NCBI RefSeq assembly: GCF_008973715.1
Contig: NZ_WBOL01000001.1
Coordinates: 124,001 to 188,000, forward strand
Length of the DNA: 64,000 nucleotides
Origin: Nitrincola schmidtii
GTDB taxonomy: Bacteria; Pseudomonadota; Gammaproteobacteria; Pseudomonadales; Balneatricaceae
Reading direction: 5' to 3'
The notes beneath the pieces are model-generated. The model was not told the origin of the DNA. It saw only the letters and a list, made by a program, of their open reading frames with translations, and did no database searches. Position numbers and translations under genes: made by a program. Below, piece by piece: positions 29,214-38,090 of this stretch (positions are counted from its first letter, which is position 1; each line of letters starts with the position of its first letter).

Positions 29214-29813
29214 TTAGTTAAAGCTTAGCGCATTTATGGCTGACTGAGCTGCTTGAATAGATTGCTCAGCATCACCCATATTCAAACCTTCCGCTAGAAT
29301 CACCTCTACATTGTTAAGACCAACAAAACCAAGAATCAACTTTAACCAAGGTACTTGATAGTCCAAACCCGCTTCATGATACTGACCACCTCGTGTCGCT
29401 AAAATATAAACCGGCTTATTGTCCAACAATCCTTCTGGACCATTTTCCGTATATCTAAAAGTCACACCATTGCGAGCAATCTGATCAAACCATGCTTTAA
29501 GTTGACTGGGTACGGCAAAGTTATACATGGGTGCCGCAATCACGATAGCATCCGCGCGTTGAACTTCGCCGATTAAAGTATCGGACAAAGCGGCAATTTC
29601 TTGTTGATCTGGCGAACGCTCTGCAGCCTCGGTTGACAGCGCTGATATTGCGTTAAGATCAAAGTGTGCGATTGGCTGATCCACTAAATCACGAACAACC
29701 ACCTGTGCATCTGCATGACTTGCTGTCCAGCGCTGAATAAAATGATCTGCTAATTTTGATGATTGACCGCCATCACCAAATACACTGCTTTTTACAAAAA
29801 GTAACTGACTCAT
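29214..29813 (-). CDS. azoR: FMN-dependent NADH-azoreductase
   Basis: The 199-residue flavodoxin-fold enzyme reduces quinones and azo dyes with NADH. It shows SSVFGDGGQSSKLADHF (flavin phosphate loop), APMYNFAVPSQLKAWFD and TRGGQY, all typical of AzoR. I set the start at 29813, where AGGAG lies eight bases before the ATG; 21 further in-frame codons upstream lack conservation. It is divergent from a LysR-type regulator, whose binding region lies between the two starts. Confidence 0.92.
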   Translation of the reverse strand: MSQLLFVKSSVFGDGGQSSKLADHFIQRWTASHADAQVVVRDLVDQPIAHFDLNAISALSTEAAERSPDQQEIAALSDTLIGEVQRADAIVIAAPMYNFAVPSQLKAWFDQIARNGVTFRYTENGPEGLLDNKPVYILATRGGQYHEAGLDYQVPWLKLILGFVGLNNVEVILAEGLNMGDAEQSIQAAQSAINALSFN

Positions 29814-29854
29814 CACGTGTCTCCTGTTTGTTTTATCAATGAACACAGTATGCA

Positions 29855-29904
29855 ATTTGATTAATCGATAATACACAGCAATAATTAGCTAAATTTGATC
29901 GAAT
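29855..29904. promoter_or_regulatory. Repeated ATTTGAT...CGA elements between azoR and the LysR gene
   Basis: Two similar elements lie in the divergent region: ATTTGATTAATCGAT (29855-29869) and ATTTGATCGAAT (29893-29904). Their 38-base phasing (start to start) and location suit operator sites for the adjacent LysR-type regulator. No binding data support this. Confidence 0.35.
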
Positions 29905-29922
29905 ATTTAGATAGGTTGAATC

Positions 29923-30807
29923 ATGAATGTATCCTTAGAACAGTGGTTAACCTTTATTGCCGTGGTGGATTCAGACGGGTTCGCTCAAGCTGCTGAGCAA
30001 CTGAAAAAAAGCCAATCATCGGTTAGCTATGCTATTAACCGCTTAGAAGAGCAGCTGGGCCTCAAAGTATTCCAAATCGAGGGTAGACGAGCCCGACTGA
30101 CCGAAGCAGGCGAAGGGTTATTGAGACATGCACGTCAATTAACCGAACATGCTAGAAAAATAGAAATGCTTGCCGATCATTTCGCACAAGGCTGGGAAGC
30201 GGAAATCCGCTTAGCGATTGATAGCGTTTTTCCGGAAGAGTTAACGCTTCATGTACTTAACCAATTTGCATTAGAACAACCCAACACACGCATCCTGTTA
30301 TCCGAAACAGTGCTTAGCGGCACAGATGAAGCGCTTCTGAGACGGGAAGCTGATCTAGTGATTGGCGGTCGCGTTCCACCGGGTTTCATAGGCAATGCTC
30401 TTTTGAATATTGAGTTTATTGCCGTAGCGCATCCAGACCATCCTCTTCATCATCTAAACGTACCCTTAACACTTGAACACCTGAGATCACATCGTCAACT
30501 GGTCGTAAAAGACTCTGGCTCTCGACGCATAGATGCAGGCTGGCTAGGAGCTGATCAACGCTGGACGTTTAGTAATGCGTCTACCTCTATTCAAAGTGCC
30601 TGTATGGGGCTAGGCTATGCTTGGTATCCAAAAATAAAAATATTGAAACACTTAAACAATAATGTATTGAAACCCTTACCATTAGAAACCGGAGCAAGTC
30701 GTTTTGCACAACTCTATCTGGTAGTAAGTGAAGGTGATTTTGCAGGCCCTGGGACTAAACGCTTAGCAGAACTGATCCGACAACAGGTAAATTCATGTTA
30801 TGGATAG
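29923..30807 (+). CDS. LysR-type transcriptional regulator
   Basis: This 294-residue regulator has an N-terminal winged helix-turn-helix (residues about 5-62, including GFAQAAEQLKKSQSSVSYAI and LEEQLGLKVFQIEGRRARLT). A periplasmic-binding-protein-like effector domain makes up the rest. It is divergent from azoR-pirin, the classic LysR arrangement, so it likely controls those genes in response to a quinone or electrophile. The inducer is inferred, not seen. Confidence 0.92.
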   Translation: MNVSLEQWLTFIAVVDSDGFAQAAEQLKKSQSSVSYAINRLEEQLGLKVFQIEGRRARLTEAGEGLLRHARQLTEHARKIEMLADHFAQGWEAEIRLAIDSVFPEELTLHVLNQFALEQPNTRILLSETVLSGTDEALLRREADLVIGGRVPPGFIGNALLNIEFIAVAHPDHPLHHLNVPLTLEHLRSHRQLVVKDSGSRRIDAGWLGADQRWTFSNASTSIQSACMGLGYAWYPKIKILKHLNNNVLKPLPLETGASRFAQLYLVVSEGDFAGPGTKRLAELIRQQVNSCYG

Positions 30808-30864
30808 CATCCACTTTACTCAGTACTACGTACATGAATAGTAGATATCTTTGGGAGAAGATCC

Positions 30865-31413
30865 ATGCGAAAAATAATAGGAATCTTTACGATGCTCGGT
30901 TTTCTTTTTAGCAGCTCATCACACGCAGAAGCCAACCTCGACGAGTTACTTAATCACGAATTAAGACGCTTGCACGCGAATGAAACGGTCAATTTGCGAA
31001 GTCACTTTGAGGGTAAACCCCTGCTTTTTGTAAATACCGCGAGTCACTGCGGTTTTACTGGCCAATTCGAAGGACTAGAGGCCTTGCACCAACGATATAA
31101 AGACCAAGGTTTAATGGTGGCTGGCTTCCCATCCAATAGCTTTCGTCAAGAGGCCAGCGATGAAGAGGAAACCGCTCGTGTATGCTTTTTCAACTTTGGC
31201 GTGACCTTTGATATGTTTTCACCGATGGATGTTAGAGGTGATAGTGCTCATCCCATTTTCGCAGAATTAGCTAGACAAACCCGTGCGCCCAAATGGAATT
31301 TTTACAAGTATTTAATCGATCGCGAAGGGAATGTTGTAGAGGTTTTTCCCAGTACCACTCGGCCAGATTCAGCTCAGGTTAGACGAGCCATAGAGCGGCT
31401 TTTGGAAGGATAA
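30865..31413 (+). CDS. Exported glutathione/thioredoxin peroxidase
   Basis: The 182-residue protein has an N-terminal signal peptide (MRKIIGIFTMLGFLFSSSSH, cleavage near AEA at 21-23) followed by a thioredoxin-fold peroxidase domain. The catalytic set is present: C62 in NTASHCGFTGQF, Q95 in NSFRQE, and Trp-Asn in KWNFYKYL. C107 in RVCFFNFGVTF matches the resolving cysteine of two-Cys, thioredoxin-linked members. The usual FPCNQF segment is FPSNSF here. GGGAGAAG precedes the ATG. It probably detoxifies peroxides in the periplasm; the reductant there is unclear. Confidence 0.88.
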   Translation: MRKIIGIFTMLGFLFSSSSHAEANLDELLNHELRRLHANETVNLRSHFEGKPLLFVNTASHCGFTGQFEGLEALHQRYKDQGLMVAGFPSNSFRQEASDEEETARVCFFNFGVTFDMFSPMDVRGDSAHPIFAELARQTRAPKWNFYKYLIDREGNVVEVFPSTTRPDSAQVRRAIERLLEG

Positions 31414-31423
31414 TGCTGGTATA

Positions 31424-31456
31424 TTTAAAACGAACGGCTTAAAGCTTAAGCCGTTC
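31424..31456 (-). terminator. Hairpin terminator after the HPF-like gene
   Basis: An 11-base perfect inverted repeat (31432-31442 and 31446-31456) has a three-base loop. On the minus strand it is followed by GTTTTAAATAT. It lies 16 bases after the stop of the HPF-like gene and may also slow transcription from the peroxidase side. Confidence 0.7.
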
Positions 31457-31471
31457 ATGAATAAGCGATAA

Positions 31472-31786
31472 TTAACGTTTATTCAAACGACCAAGCATGC
31501 TCTCAAGCAAGCTCTTCATTTTATCGCAAGCACCGTTAAGCGCTTTATCTGTGCTGTCAGCATGGTGAGTCACGGCTTGAGGCTGTAAACCAGCCAATCG
31601 CACCTCTAACACACAACGTTTGTCGTGATCACCTGGCTTATGTGCGTTTTCATCGTGCAAATGCACTTCAACACGAGTAACTTTATCACTGAAACGGTCT
31701 AACGCTTTCTCTACTACGGACTCAACATGAGCAGTTAACTTGCTATCGTTTTCAATACTGCTATCAGTATTTACCTGAATAATCAT
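31472..31786 (-). CDS. HPF/RaiA-family ribosome-associated protein
   Basis: This 104-residue protein has the HPF/RaiA fold pattern. It has an N-terminal strand (MIIQVNTDSS), a long helix with VESVVEKALDRFSDKVTRVEVHLHDEN, and a helix ending in KMKSLLESMLGRLNKR. Family members bind the ribosome in stationary phase or stress. The sequence is divergent from canonical HPF and is best viewed as a paralogue. I start at 31786 because GGAG lies six bases before that ATG, whereas the earlier ATG (31798) overlaps this ribosome site. A hairpin terminator follows. Confidence 0.82.
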   Translation of the reverse strand: MIIQVNTDSSIENDSKLTAHVESVVEKALDRFSDKVTRVEVHLHDENAHKPGDHDKRCVLEVRLAGLQPQAVTHHADSTDKALNGACDKMKSLLESMLGRLNKR

Positions 31787-31986
31787 TAAATTCTCCATCC
31801 AAAACAGGGCATGTTGGCGTCGATGCTAGTAGCAATCGAGTAAACCAACACACTGATTTTAACCTTTAAGTAAGTTAGTCGCTACAAACACAGCAAAACT
31901 CTAGGGAATCATTTTTATATTCCGTCAAAATCGCGTAATATTCGCACCGGACAAACAGACTATGTCCATAGCTAATGGAGAGTTTC

Positions 31987-32724
31987 ATGTTGAAATGGTC
32001 AACACCACTTTTTGCGTTAACGTTAATCGTCATTACCGGATGTGCACCCAATCATCGCTTCATCGAAGAGGGTGTAATCGAATCCATTGATCTCCATCTA
32101 GCGGGCCAAGAAACTCAACTGAATCAACTTTCTGAAGGACAGCATCTATTGCTTGAGCAACTCTCTGTTTCTCAAGAAACAGTGATCAGTCGCTTACAGC
32201 AAACCATTGCCGAACAAGTTCAGCCACCGGTTTGCCCGCCTGAACCCGTTCTGGTCTGCCCTCCCGTAAACGTTAGCAGTTCTATGGTCCTAGGTGGATT
32301 AGAGATGCAAGTGGTTGGAGAGTTGGAAAAGGTTCACCTTTCACCCCTCGACATAGTCTTCAACGCACGCGTGGATACGGGAGCAACAACTTCTTCGCTT
32401 GATGCAAGAAACATTCAACGTTTTGAACGTGATGGCAGACGCTGGGTTCGTTTTGATACCGCACATCCTGAAACAGGGGAAGATCTCACGTTTGAAAGAC
32501 CCGTTGTTCGCCGTGTGCGTGTAAGCCAAGCGATCAGTGATGATTTTGAGCGTCGCCCAGTAGTTGAGCTGCACTTTACGATGGGAAGCATTAGTCATAC
32601 AGCCGAATTTACACTCAGTGATCGTAGCCATCTTGAGTTTCCCGTATTGATTGGACGAAATATTTTACGCGATCAAATGCTTGTTGATGTTAGTAAACAA
32701 TATATTGCCCCCATTGAATTTTAA
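31987..32724 (+). CDS. Lipoprotein retropepsin-like 'zinc protease' family protein
   Basis: The 245-residue product begins with MLKWSTPLFALTLIVITGCA, a lipoprotein signal with lipobox ITGC. A short coiled-coil and Pro/Cys-rich linker (PPVCPPEPVLVCPPVN) leads to a PF05618-type domain with the aspartic-protease-like motif RVDTGATTSSLDA. A VLIGRNILRDQMLVDVSK strand closes the domain. Although named an ATP-dependent zinc protease, the fold is retropepsin-like. I use the ATG at 31987 because GGAG precedes it. It heads the transglutaminase and ATP-grasp gene set and likely acts at the cell envelope. Confidence 0.87.
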   Translation: MLKWSTPLFALTLIVITGCAPNHRFIEEGVIESIDLHLAGQETQLNQLSEGQHLLLEQLSVSQETVISRLQQTIAEQVQPPVCPPEPVLVCPPVNVSSSMVLGGLEMQVVGELEKVHLSPLDIVFNARVDTGATTSSLDARNIQRFERDGRRWVRFDTAHPETGEDLTFERPVVRRVRVSQAISDDFERRPVVELHFTMGSISHTAEFTLSDRSHLEFPVLIGRNILRDQMLVDVSKQYIAPIEF

Positions 32725-32768
32725 GTCGACAACATAAGATTCTGTGCTGAGCAAGAGGATATCGCTCA

Positions 32769-34280
32769 ATGGTTTCTCGAGTCCCTTTTTACACCACGAT
32801 CGCCATTTTAATTTTGCTAGGCATTAGCCTAGCCGTTACGCGTCATATACAGCTAGGTATACCCTTTTGGCCAGGTGAGCAAAAACAAGCTTGGCTTATC
32901 GAGGCTCGCGTTGATTTTGTTAGTTCAAATCAGCCTGTTTTGGCTAGTTTAAATCTTCCACAAAACCCTCCTGGATTTACACTCATCAATGAGCTTGCTG
33001 CATCACCAGGCTATGGTTTTGCGATTATTGAGAACGATGGGCATCGACGTGGCGAGTGGTCAAAAAACCTCGCTAATGGTCAACAAACCCTATATTACAA
33101 AGTTCAGCTAATTCCCGACACTGAACGCTCTATTCTGACAGATAACGAAAGACCTATAGCGAGAACAGTGCTATGGAGTGAATCAGAATCGATAGCGGCG
33201 ATGGATATCTTGAGGCAAGCAGAGAGTAAAGCTAGCTCTCCTGAAAGCTTAACACGTGAGCTTCTCCGCTTATTGCGTAACCCTGAACCAGGTCAAAATA
33301 CAGCGCTTCTGCTCACCAACCACTCAGTTTCATCTGCCTTAGATAAGTTACTCAATCAATCAGGCGTCCCTACTCGTGTTTCCGTGGGGTTGTATCTGGA
33401 AGATGCCAGACGTCGCCAAGGACTCACACCAATGATTGAAGTGTTTACCAATGATCGCTGGATCGTATTCGATCCGCAAACCGGTCATCAAGGGTTACCT
33501 GATAATCTATTGTTATGGCAGCGTGGCGGCGACTCTCTGTTAGATGTCGTGGGCGGTCAAAACTCTCGTGTTAGCTTTTCGATGATTGAGCAAACGCTAC
33601 CCTCGATAGAACTTGCTCAGTCACAGTTTGCGGGTCAAGGCTTATCTTGGTTAGGCGTACATACCTTACCTATTGAAGAACAGAGCATGTTCAAGCTTCT
33701 GTTCCTGTTGCCCTTAGGGGCGATGGTGGTTGTTTTTATGCGAATTATTATAGGCTTGAAGACGTCAGGAACCTTCATGCCAATTTTGATCGCACTTGCT
33801 TTCCTACAGACCTCGTTAGGACTAGGGTTAATCAGTTTTATCAGTATCGTCGCCATGGGACTGGTGATTCGAACCTGGCTATCGCGACTCAACCTACTGT
33901 TAGTATCGAGAATTGCCACACTGGTCGTGCTTGTTGTCTTCTTAGTTTCACTGCTTAGCTTAGTCGGTTATCAACTGGGCTTCAGTACTGGCATGACAAT
34001 CACCTTCTTCCCGATGATTATCATCGCGTGGACAATCGAACGCATGTCAATTCTTTGGGAAGAAGAGGGACCCAAACAAGTCTTTGTTCAAGGCGGTGGC
34101 AGTCTTTTAGTGGCTGTACTGGCTTATCTGGTGATGCAACTTCCTGTACTTGGGCACTTAACCTTTAACTTCCCAGAGCTTAACTTCGTTATTTTAGCCC
34201 TAATAATGTTGATGGGTCAGTATACAGGTTACAAACTTTCTGAATTGCGTCGTTTCCGAGCCATGCTGGAGCAAAAATAA
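32769..34280 (+). CDS. Inactive transglutaminase fused to seven transmembrane helices
   Basis: This 503-residue protein has one N-terminal helix (residues 7-24), then a transglutaminase-like extracytoplasmic domain (about 60-290). A block of about seven membrane helices follows (305-490). The transglutaminase core (SVSSALDKLLNQSGVPTRVS, then MIEVFTNDRWIVFDPQTG) lacks the catalytic Cys and His expected at these places, matching the '7TM transglut inactive' family. It is thought to bind rather than cleave peptide-like ligands. It overlaps the ATP-grasp gene by one base and follows the lipoprotein gene by 44 bases. Confidence 0.9.
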   Translation: MVSRVPFYTTIAILILLGISLAVTRHIQLGIPFWPGEQKQAWLIEARVDFVSSNQPVLASLNLPQNPPGFTLINELAASPGYGFAIIENDGHRRGEWSKNLANGQQTLYYKVQLIPDTERSILTDNERPIARTVLWSESESIAAMDILRQAESKASSPESLTRELLRLLRNPEPGQNTALLLTNHSVSSALDKLLNQSGVPTRVSVGLYLEDARRRQGLTPMIEVFTNDRWIVFDPQTGHQGLPDNLLLWQRGGDSLLDVVGGQNSRVSFSMIEQTLPSIELAQSQFAGQGLSWLGVHTLPIEEQSMFKLLFLLPLGAMVVVFMRIIIGLKTSGTFMPILIALAFLQTSLGLGLISFISIVAMGLVIRTWLSRLNLLLVSRIATLVVLVVFLVSLLSLVGYQLGFSTGMTITFFPMIIIAWTIERMSILWEEEGPKQVFVQGGGSLLVAVLAYLVMQLPVLGHLTFNFPELNFVILALIMLMGQYTGYKLSELRRFRAMLEQK

Positions 34281-35233
34281 TGCGCTGGGCCAGTCCTTTT
34301 AAGTTACACGAAGCGGGCATTCTAGGAATGAACTGCCGCAATGTTGACTTTATCGGGCGCTATAACCTGCGCCGCTTCTATCCTTTGGTTGATGATAAGT
34401 TAAAAACCAAACTACTGGCTGAAGAATACGGCGTTGCTACACCCGCATTGATCTCTGTCGTTCGCACTCAGCATGAAATCAGCCACGTTGAAGAGCGCTT
34501 AATGCAGTTAGAAAAGTTTGCCATGAAGCCATCTCGTGGTTCAGGTGGCAAAGGTATTCTTGTGATAACGGGGCGTCGAGATGAGTTTTTTGTTAAATCT
34601 TCTGGCGTTGAAATGAGCCTTGAAGATATCAAGCGCCATCTAACCAATACACTCGCAGGCCTATACTCCCTTCGCGGTAATCCAGACGTTGCGATTATCG
34701 AAGACCTGATAGAATTTGATGATACCTTCGAAGGTTACTCTTATGAGGGCGTTCCTGATATTCGGATCATTGTGTTCCGTGGCTATCCAGTCATGGCGAT
34801 GTTGCGCCTAGCGACACATAAATCCGATGGCAAAGCCAATCTTCATCAAGGGGCCGTGGGTGTCGGGTTGGATATTGCCACCGGTCGTAGTCTAAAAGCA
34901 GTGCAATTTGCGATACCTATCGAACAACACCCAGATACTGGCAAACGCTTAATTGATATGCATATTCCCGACTGGAAAGAGATGCTGCTGTTAGCCTCAC
35001 GTTGCTATGAAATGAGCAATCTTGGCTACATAGGGACTGATATTGTACTCGACAAATCAAGAGGCGCGCAGTTATTAGAGTTGAATGCACGCCCAGGATT
35101 ATCTATCCAAGTGGCCAATGGTCGCGGTTTGCTTCCACGACTTCGACATATTGAAAAAATTCGCAAGCCTCATCGAACCGCTGAAGCGAGAGTGGCTTAT
35201 GCGATGGAAACCTTTTCTGCGGATGGACTTTAA
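34280..35233 (+). CDS. Alpha-L-glutamate ligase-like ATP-grasp protein
   Basis: This 317-residue ATP-grasp amidoligase is related to RimK. The nucleotide-binding segment KPSRGSGGKGILVI, the substrate/metal loop region with LFDDTFEG-like sequence (EFDDTFEGYSYEGVPDIRI) and the metal-binding LELNARPGLSIQVANG are visible. It should ligate an amino acid, probably glutamate, onto a peptide or small molecule. Its start overlaps the 7TM gene (TAATG), indicating coupling. Together with the two retropepsin-like proteases it forms a conserved module whose product has not been clearly established. Confidence 0.9.
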   Translation: MRWASPFKLHEAGILGMNCRNVDFIGRYNLRRFYPLVDDKLKTKLLAEEYGVATPALISVVRTQHEISHVEERLMQLEKFAMKPSRGSGGKGILVITGRRDEFFVKSSGVEMSLEDIKRHLTNTLAGLYSLRGNPDVAIIEDLIEFDDTFEGYSYEGVPDIRIIVFRGYPVMAMLRLATHKSDGKANLHQGAVGVGLDIATGRSLKAVQFAIPIEQHPDTGKRLIDMHIPDWKEMLLLASRCYEMSNLGYIGTDIVLDKSRGAQLLELNARPGLSIQVANGRGLLPRLRHIEKIRKPHRTAEARVAYAMETFSADGL

Positions 35234-35682
35234 AGCGTTTTTTTACCTTGTCGGTAAGAAACCGATGGATTAACTACAAATCGTCCGTTCATTGCCTCGC
35301 GTCCAAGCAGCATTCTAAACAGCATCGTGTCCCTATTCGTTAAAGACATACTGATTGGAAAGCATTGATCGCCAATAACCAAATCGGTGGTAATAAAATA
35401 GCGTTCTGTGGAGTGTCCACCCGAATCCGTAACCTGCCGTACGTCTGAAACGGGAGCTTCACACCAAATCACCTGCTCATCATCACGCTGACGTGGATGT
35501 ATACCGAAACGCACCCAGAGTTTTGTATCTTTATAAAACTCTTCGACAGAAAAGGCATGTAATGCAGAACTTCTGGCACCGGTATCTACTTTACATTTGA
35601 GGGCACTAATTCCCAACGCAGGCAATGCCACCCATTCACGCCAACCTAACTCTAGTAACGGCTGATTTTGCTTAGTGTTCAT
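35230..35682 (-). CDS. Cytoplasmic retropepsin-like 'zinc protease' family protein
   Basis: The 150-residue PF05618-type protein has no signal peptide. Its active-site motif is KVDTGARSSALHAF, with a flap-like RYFITTDLVIGDQCFPI and the closing LLGREAMNGRFVVNPS. It is the soluble counterpart of the lipoprotein at 31987. Related proteins (RimB type) accompany RimK ligases and are proposed to remove added glutamates. It is convergent with the ATP-grasp gene, overlapping it by four bases. AAGGAAAT precedes the ATG. Confidence 0.87.
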   Translation of the reverse strand: MNTKQNQPLLELGWREWVALPALGISALKCKVDTGARSSALHAFSVEEFYKDTKLWVRFGIHPRQRDDEQVIWCEAPVSDVRQVTDSGGHSTERYFITTDLVIGDQCFPISMSLTNRDTMLFRMLLGREAMNGRFVVNPSVSYRQGKKTL

Positions 35683-35747
35683 TCTTTTTTAATTTCCTTT
35701 GGTCATCTCGCCATTATTTACGTAGTTAGAGACTAACCATCCACTGG

Positions 35748-36350
35748 TTAGAATAGATCCACTTCTCCAGAGATAGGTTGAGTATCAATTGCATGGAGGT
35801 ATGCTTTTTCACGATCGATGATGGTGTTGTTATGCAATAAGTGTATCTTTTTTAACATCACTTTACCTGTTTTTGGAAAAAAACAAACTTTACGTGGATA
35901 GATATCCAACACGTCCTGACTCACCACAGGTATGGACTCTTTTTTTAGATGATCAAAAACAAAACTCACATTACGCTGCCCTACATTCATAAAGGTCATA
36001 TTCTTAAGAACCTGACCTCCTCCAAACACTTTAGCTTCAAGTCGATTACGAATGGCACCCATTTTCAGCAGTTGGTTTATCAGCAGCTCCATGGCATACA
36101 AGCCATAGCGACCAGAAGCGGCGATCACGCTATTTTCTTCCTGACTGGAATCATGTGGCAACATAAAATGATTCAAGCCACCGATGCCCGAATAACGATC
36201 ACGCAGACACACTGACACACAAGAACCAAGTACAGTAACAATCATAGTGTCATCCTGAGTCGCATAGTATTCACCCGGTAGTACTTTGATCGCCTGAACA
36301 TTAAAACGACGATCATAATAACTACTGGTTGCTAAATGTGGGTCAAACAT
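35748..36350 (-). CDS. cheD: Chemoreceptor glutamine deamidase CheD (catalytic Cys intact)
   Basis: This 200-residue CheD deamidates receptor glutamines or binds signalling partners. The catalytic cysteine is present (C44 in TVLGSCVSVCLRD), with the histidine in GGLNHFMLP. FGGGQVL and DIYPRKVCFFPKTGKV are typical of the family. The C-terminus SGEVDLF resembles the tails of two other signalling proteins in the window. It is the last gene of the che operon, 21 bases after the receiver-phosphatase gene, and it is the second CheD of the cluster. Confidence 0.93.
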   Translation of the reverse strand: MFDPHLATSSYYDRRFNVQAIKVLPGEYYATQDDTMIVTVLGSCVSVCLRDRYSGIGGLNHFMLPHDSSQEENSVIAASGRYGLYAMELLINQLLKMGAIRNRLEAKVFGGGQVLKNMTFMNVGQRNVSFVFDHLKKESIPVVSQDVLDIYPRKVCFFPKTGKVMLKKIHLLHNNTIIDREKAYLHAIDTQPISGEVDLF

Positions 36351-36371
36351 AATGCATCCTTGTTTCTGTAT

Positions 36372-38090
36372 TTATCTAAGCGTGACACTGACATGTGTCC
36401 CTTTTTCTTTAATAGAAATATCAGTTGCTAACTGTTTAACCAGCGTTAAGCCCCTACCAAACTCATTTTCTAAACTAGGATTGTCGAGATTAGCCGACTC
36501 TAGTAAATAGCCATCACCGCTGTCTTTAACTTCTATCAGTAAACAGGGACCTTGCTCATCCTCAAACCATTTAATCAACAACGTTAAATGGTCCTCTTGA
36601 GACAATTCAGCAAGGCGACTGTCGCGCTCTTGATAATAAATCAGAAACCCTTCTGCACCCGTTTTTAAGATAGAGGTTAGTTTTAATAATCCATGATCCA
36701 CGGCATTATTCACCAGTTCACTAATGATGGTAAAAACTCGCTGGCAAAAGGAGTGATGAAAACCCATACCCATCAGAAATTGATTACATTGCGAAGGCAA
36801 CTCTTGTTTTGCTATTTGTTTTCCTACCAGTTCTAAAGACCAGGTAAAAGGCGCGATTTCGGTCAAACTATGCGCCACAGGCTTGGCTAAATAAAGCTGC
36901 TGCTGAGCAGCCACAGCTTGCTGAATCGAGAACTGATACAAAGATAGGTCATCATCAAACTTGTAATGTCCGGTATGTTCTATTAACGCCTGTAATACAT
37001 GATCTAAACTGTTTTTATGTCGTTGACGCAGTACTAGCATCAAGCGACTCATACCAAAAGCATGACCCAATGCATCTCGCTGCTCTAACACGGCATCACT
37101 AAAACTCACGAGCTTTGCATTAACGGGTAAGGTAATCGTTTCCGCACGTGATTCAAACACTTCAGGATCTAAAATCCCAAGTGCCATGTATTGCGATATA
37201 AATTGATGAGTGATTTGGTGATGTTCATCAAATAAACACAAGGGAGGCATACCGCCATTCCATACCCTAAGCATATGATGGTTCAAATCTACCTCAACCA
37301 TAGACGCAGCCACGAAACGATCAAAAGGCAGTTGTTCAGATAATGAAGTGTTAATTTCTCGTATGATCGACTCTAAACGATGACCTTTTTCAACCATCGC
37401 CTTAAAGATAGATACAATCGGCATCAAGGTCACGGTTGCTGATAAACCATGTCCGGTGGCATCGGCGTGAAGTATAAAAATACTTCCAGAGGGCGCATAA
37501 CGCGCCACAATGATGTCACCGCTAAAGTCATCTGTGGGTTGTAGAAAAAATTCGAATCCGTTAACTGTTGAGGTTTGTTGACTTAGCAAATGGTTATTCA
37601 TTATGTGCGAAACCATTTGCTTTTCTAAATCGGCTTTTGTAATGAGTTCCGTTAACTTCTGGTTTTGTTCAGCTATGATGCTAGACATCCGAACATGGTA
37701 AATTAACGAATAGACTTTTAGATTGAGCAGCAAGGCGTTAATAGGTTTTAGTATAAAATCGTCAACTCCTTGATCCATACAGGCTTGAAGTATATTTGGA
37801 CTCTCACTACTTCCCATGACAATAACGGGAATATCTTTTTGTTTTATTTTCTCTGGAAGATTTTTAATCAGATCAAGTCCTTTACGCTCACCTAAATCAT
37901 AGTCTACCAGTGCTATATCAATATGCTCAGAGGCCAGAACAATCATGGCTTCGTCATAATTTAACGAAGTGATGACACGAAATCGCTGCTGGACCAAGTG
38001 ACTTTTATACATACGATTGAGTGATTGATCATCTTCAACCACTAAAATCGTAATGTCACCCTGCGTAGAGTCTGAATCATACTGCTTCAT
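36372..38090 (-). CDS. Receiver-PP2C phosphatase-HATPase partner-switch protein (HsbR-like)
   Basis: The 572-residue protein has three domains. A receiver (about 12-130) has the phospho-acceptor in ALVDYDLGERKG. A SpoIIE-type PP2C phosphatase (about 185-385) has DDFSGDIIVARYAPSG and ADATGHGLSA. A C-terminal GHKL ATPase/anti-sigma kinase-like domain has SELVNNAVDHG and NEFGRGLTLVKQL. This is the layout of Pseudomonas HsbR, which switches the phosphorylation of a STAS partner. The STAS gene directly upstream overlaps it by four bases. CheA-to-receiver phosphotransfer is an inference from the operon. Confidence 0.92.
   Translation of the reverse strand: MKQYDSDSTQGDITILVVEDDQSLNRMYKSHLVQQRFRVITSLNYDEAMIVLASEHIDIALVDYDLGERKGLDLIKNLPEKIKQKDIPVIVMGSSESPNILQACMDQGVDDFILKPINALLLNLKVYSLIYHVRMSSIIAEQNQKLTELITKADLEKQMVSHIMNNHLLSQQTSTVNGFEFFLQPTDDFSGDIIVARYAPSGSIFILHADATGHGLSATVTLMPIVSIFKAMVEKGHRLESIIREINTSLSEQLPFDRFVAASMVEVDLNHHMLRVWNGGMPPLCLFDEHHQITHQFISQYMALGILDPEVFESRAETITLPVNAKLVSFSDAVLEQRDALGHAFGMSRLMLVLRQRHKNSLDHVLQALIEHTGHYKFDDDLSLYQFSIQQAVAAQQQLYLAKPVAHSLTEIAPFTWSLELVGKQIAKQELPSQCNQFLMGMGFHHSFCQRVFTIISELVNNAVDHGLLKLTSILKTGAEGFLIYYQERDSRLAELSQEDHLTLLIKWFEDEQGPCLLIEVKDSGDGYLLESANLDNPSLENEFGRGLTLVKQLATDISIKEKGTHVSVTLR

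Noticed and set aside
35733-35751. Hairpin CTAACCA/TGGTTAG at the end of the che operon as a terminator
   Set aside because: The stem is short, covers the CheD stop codon and has no T-tract on the minus strand, so termination here cannot be supported.
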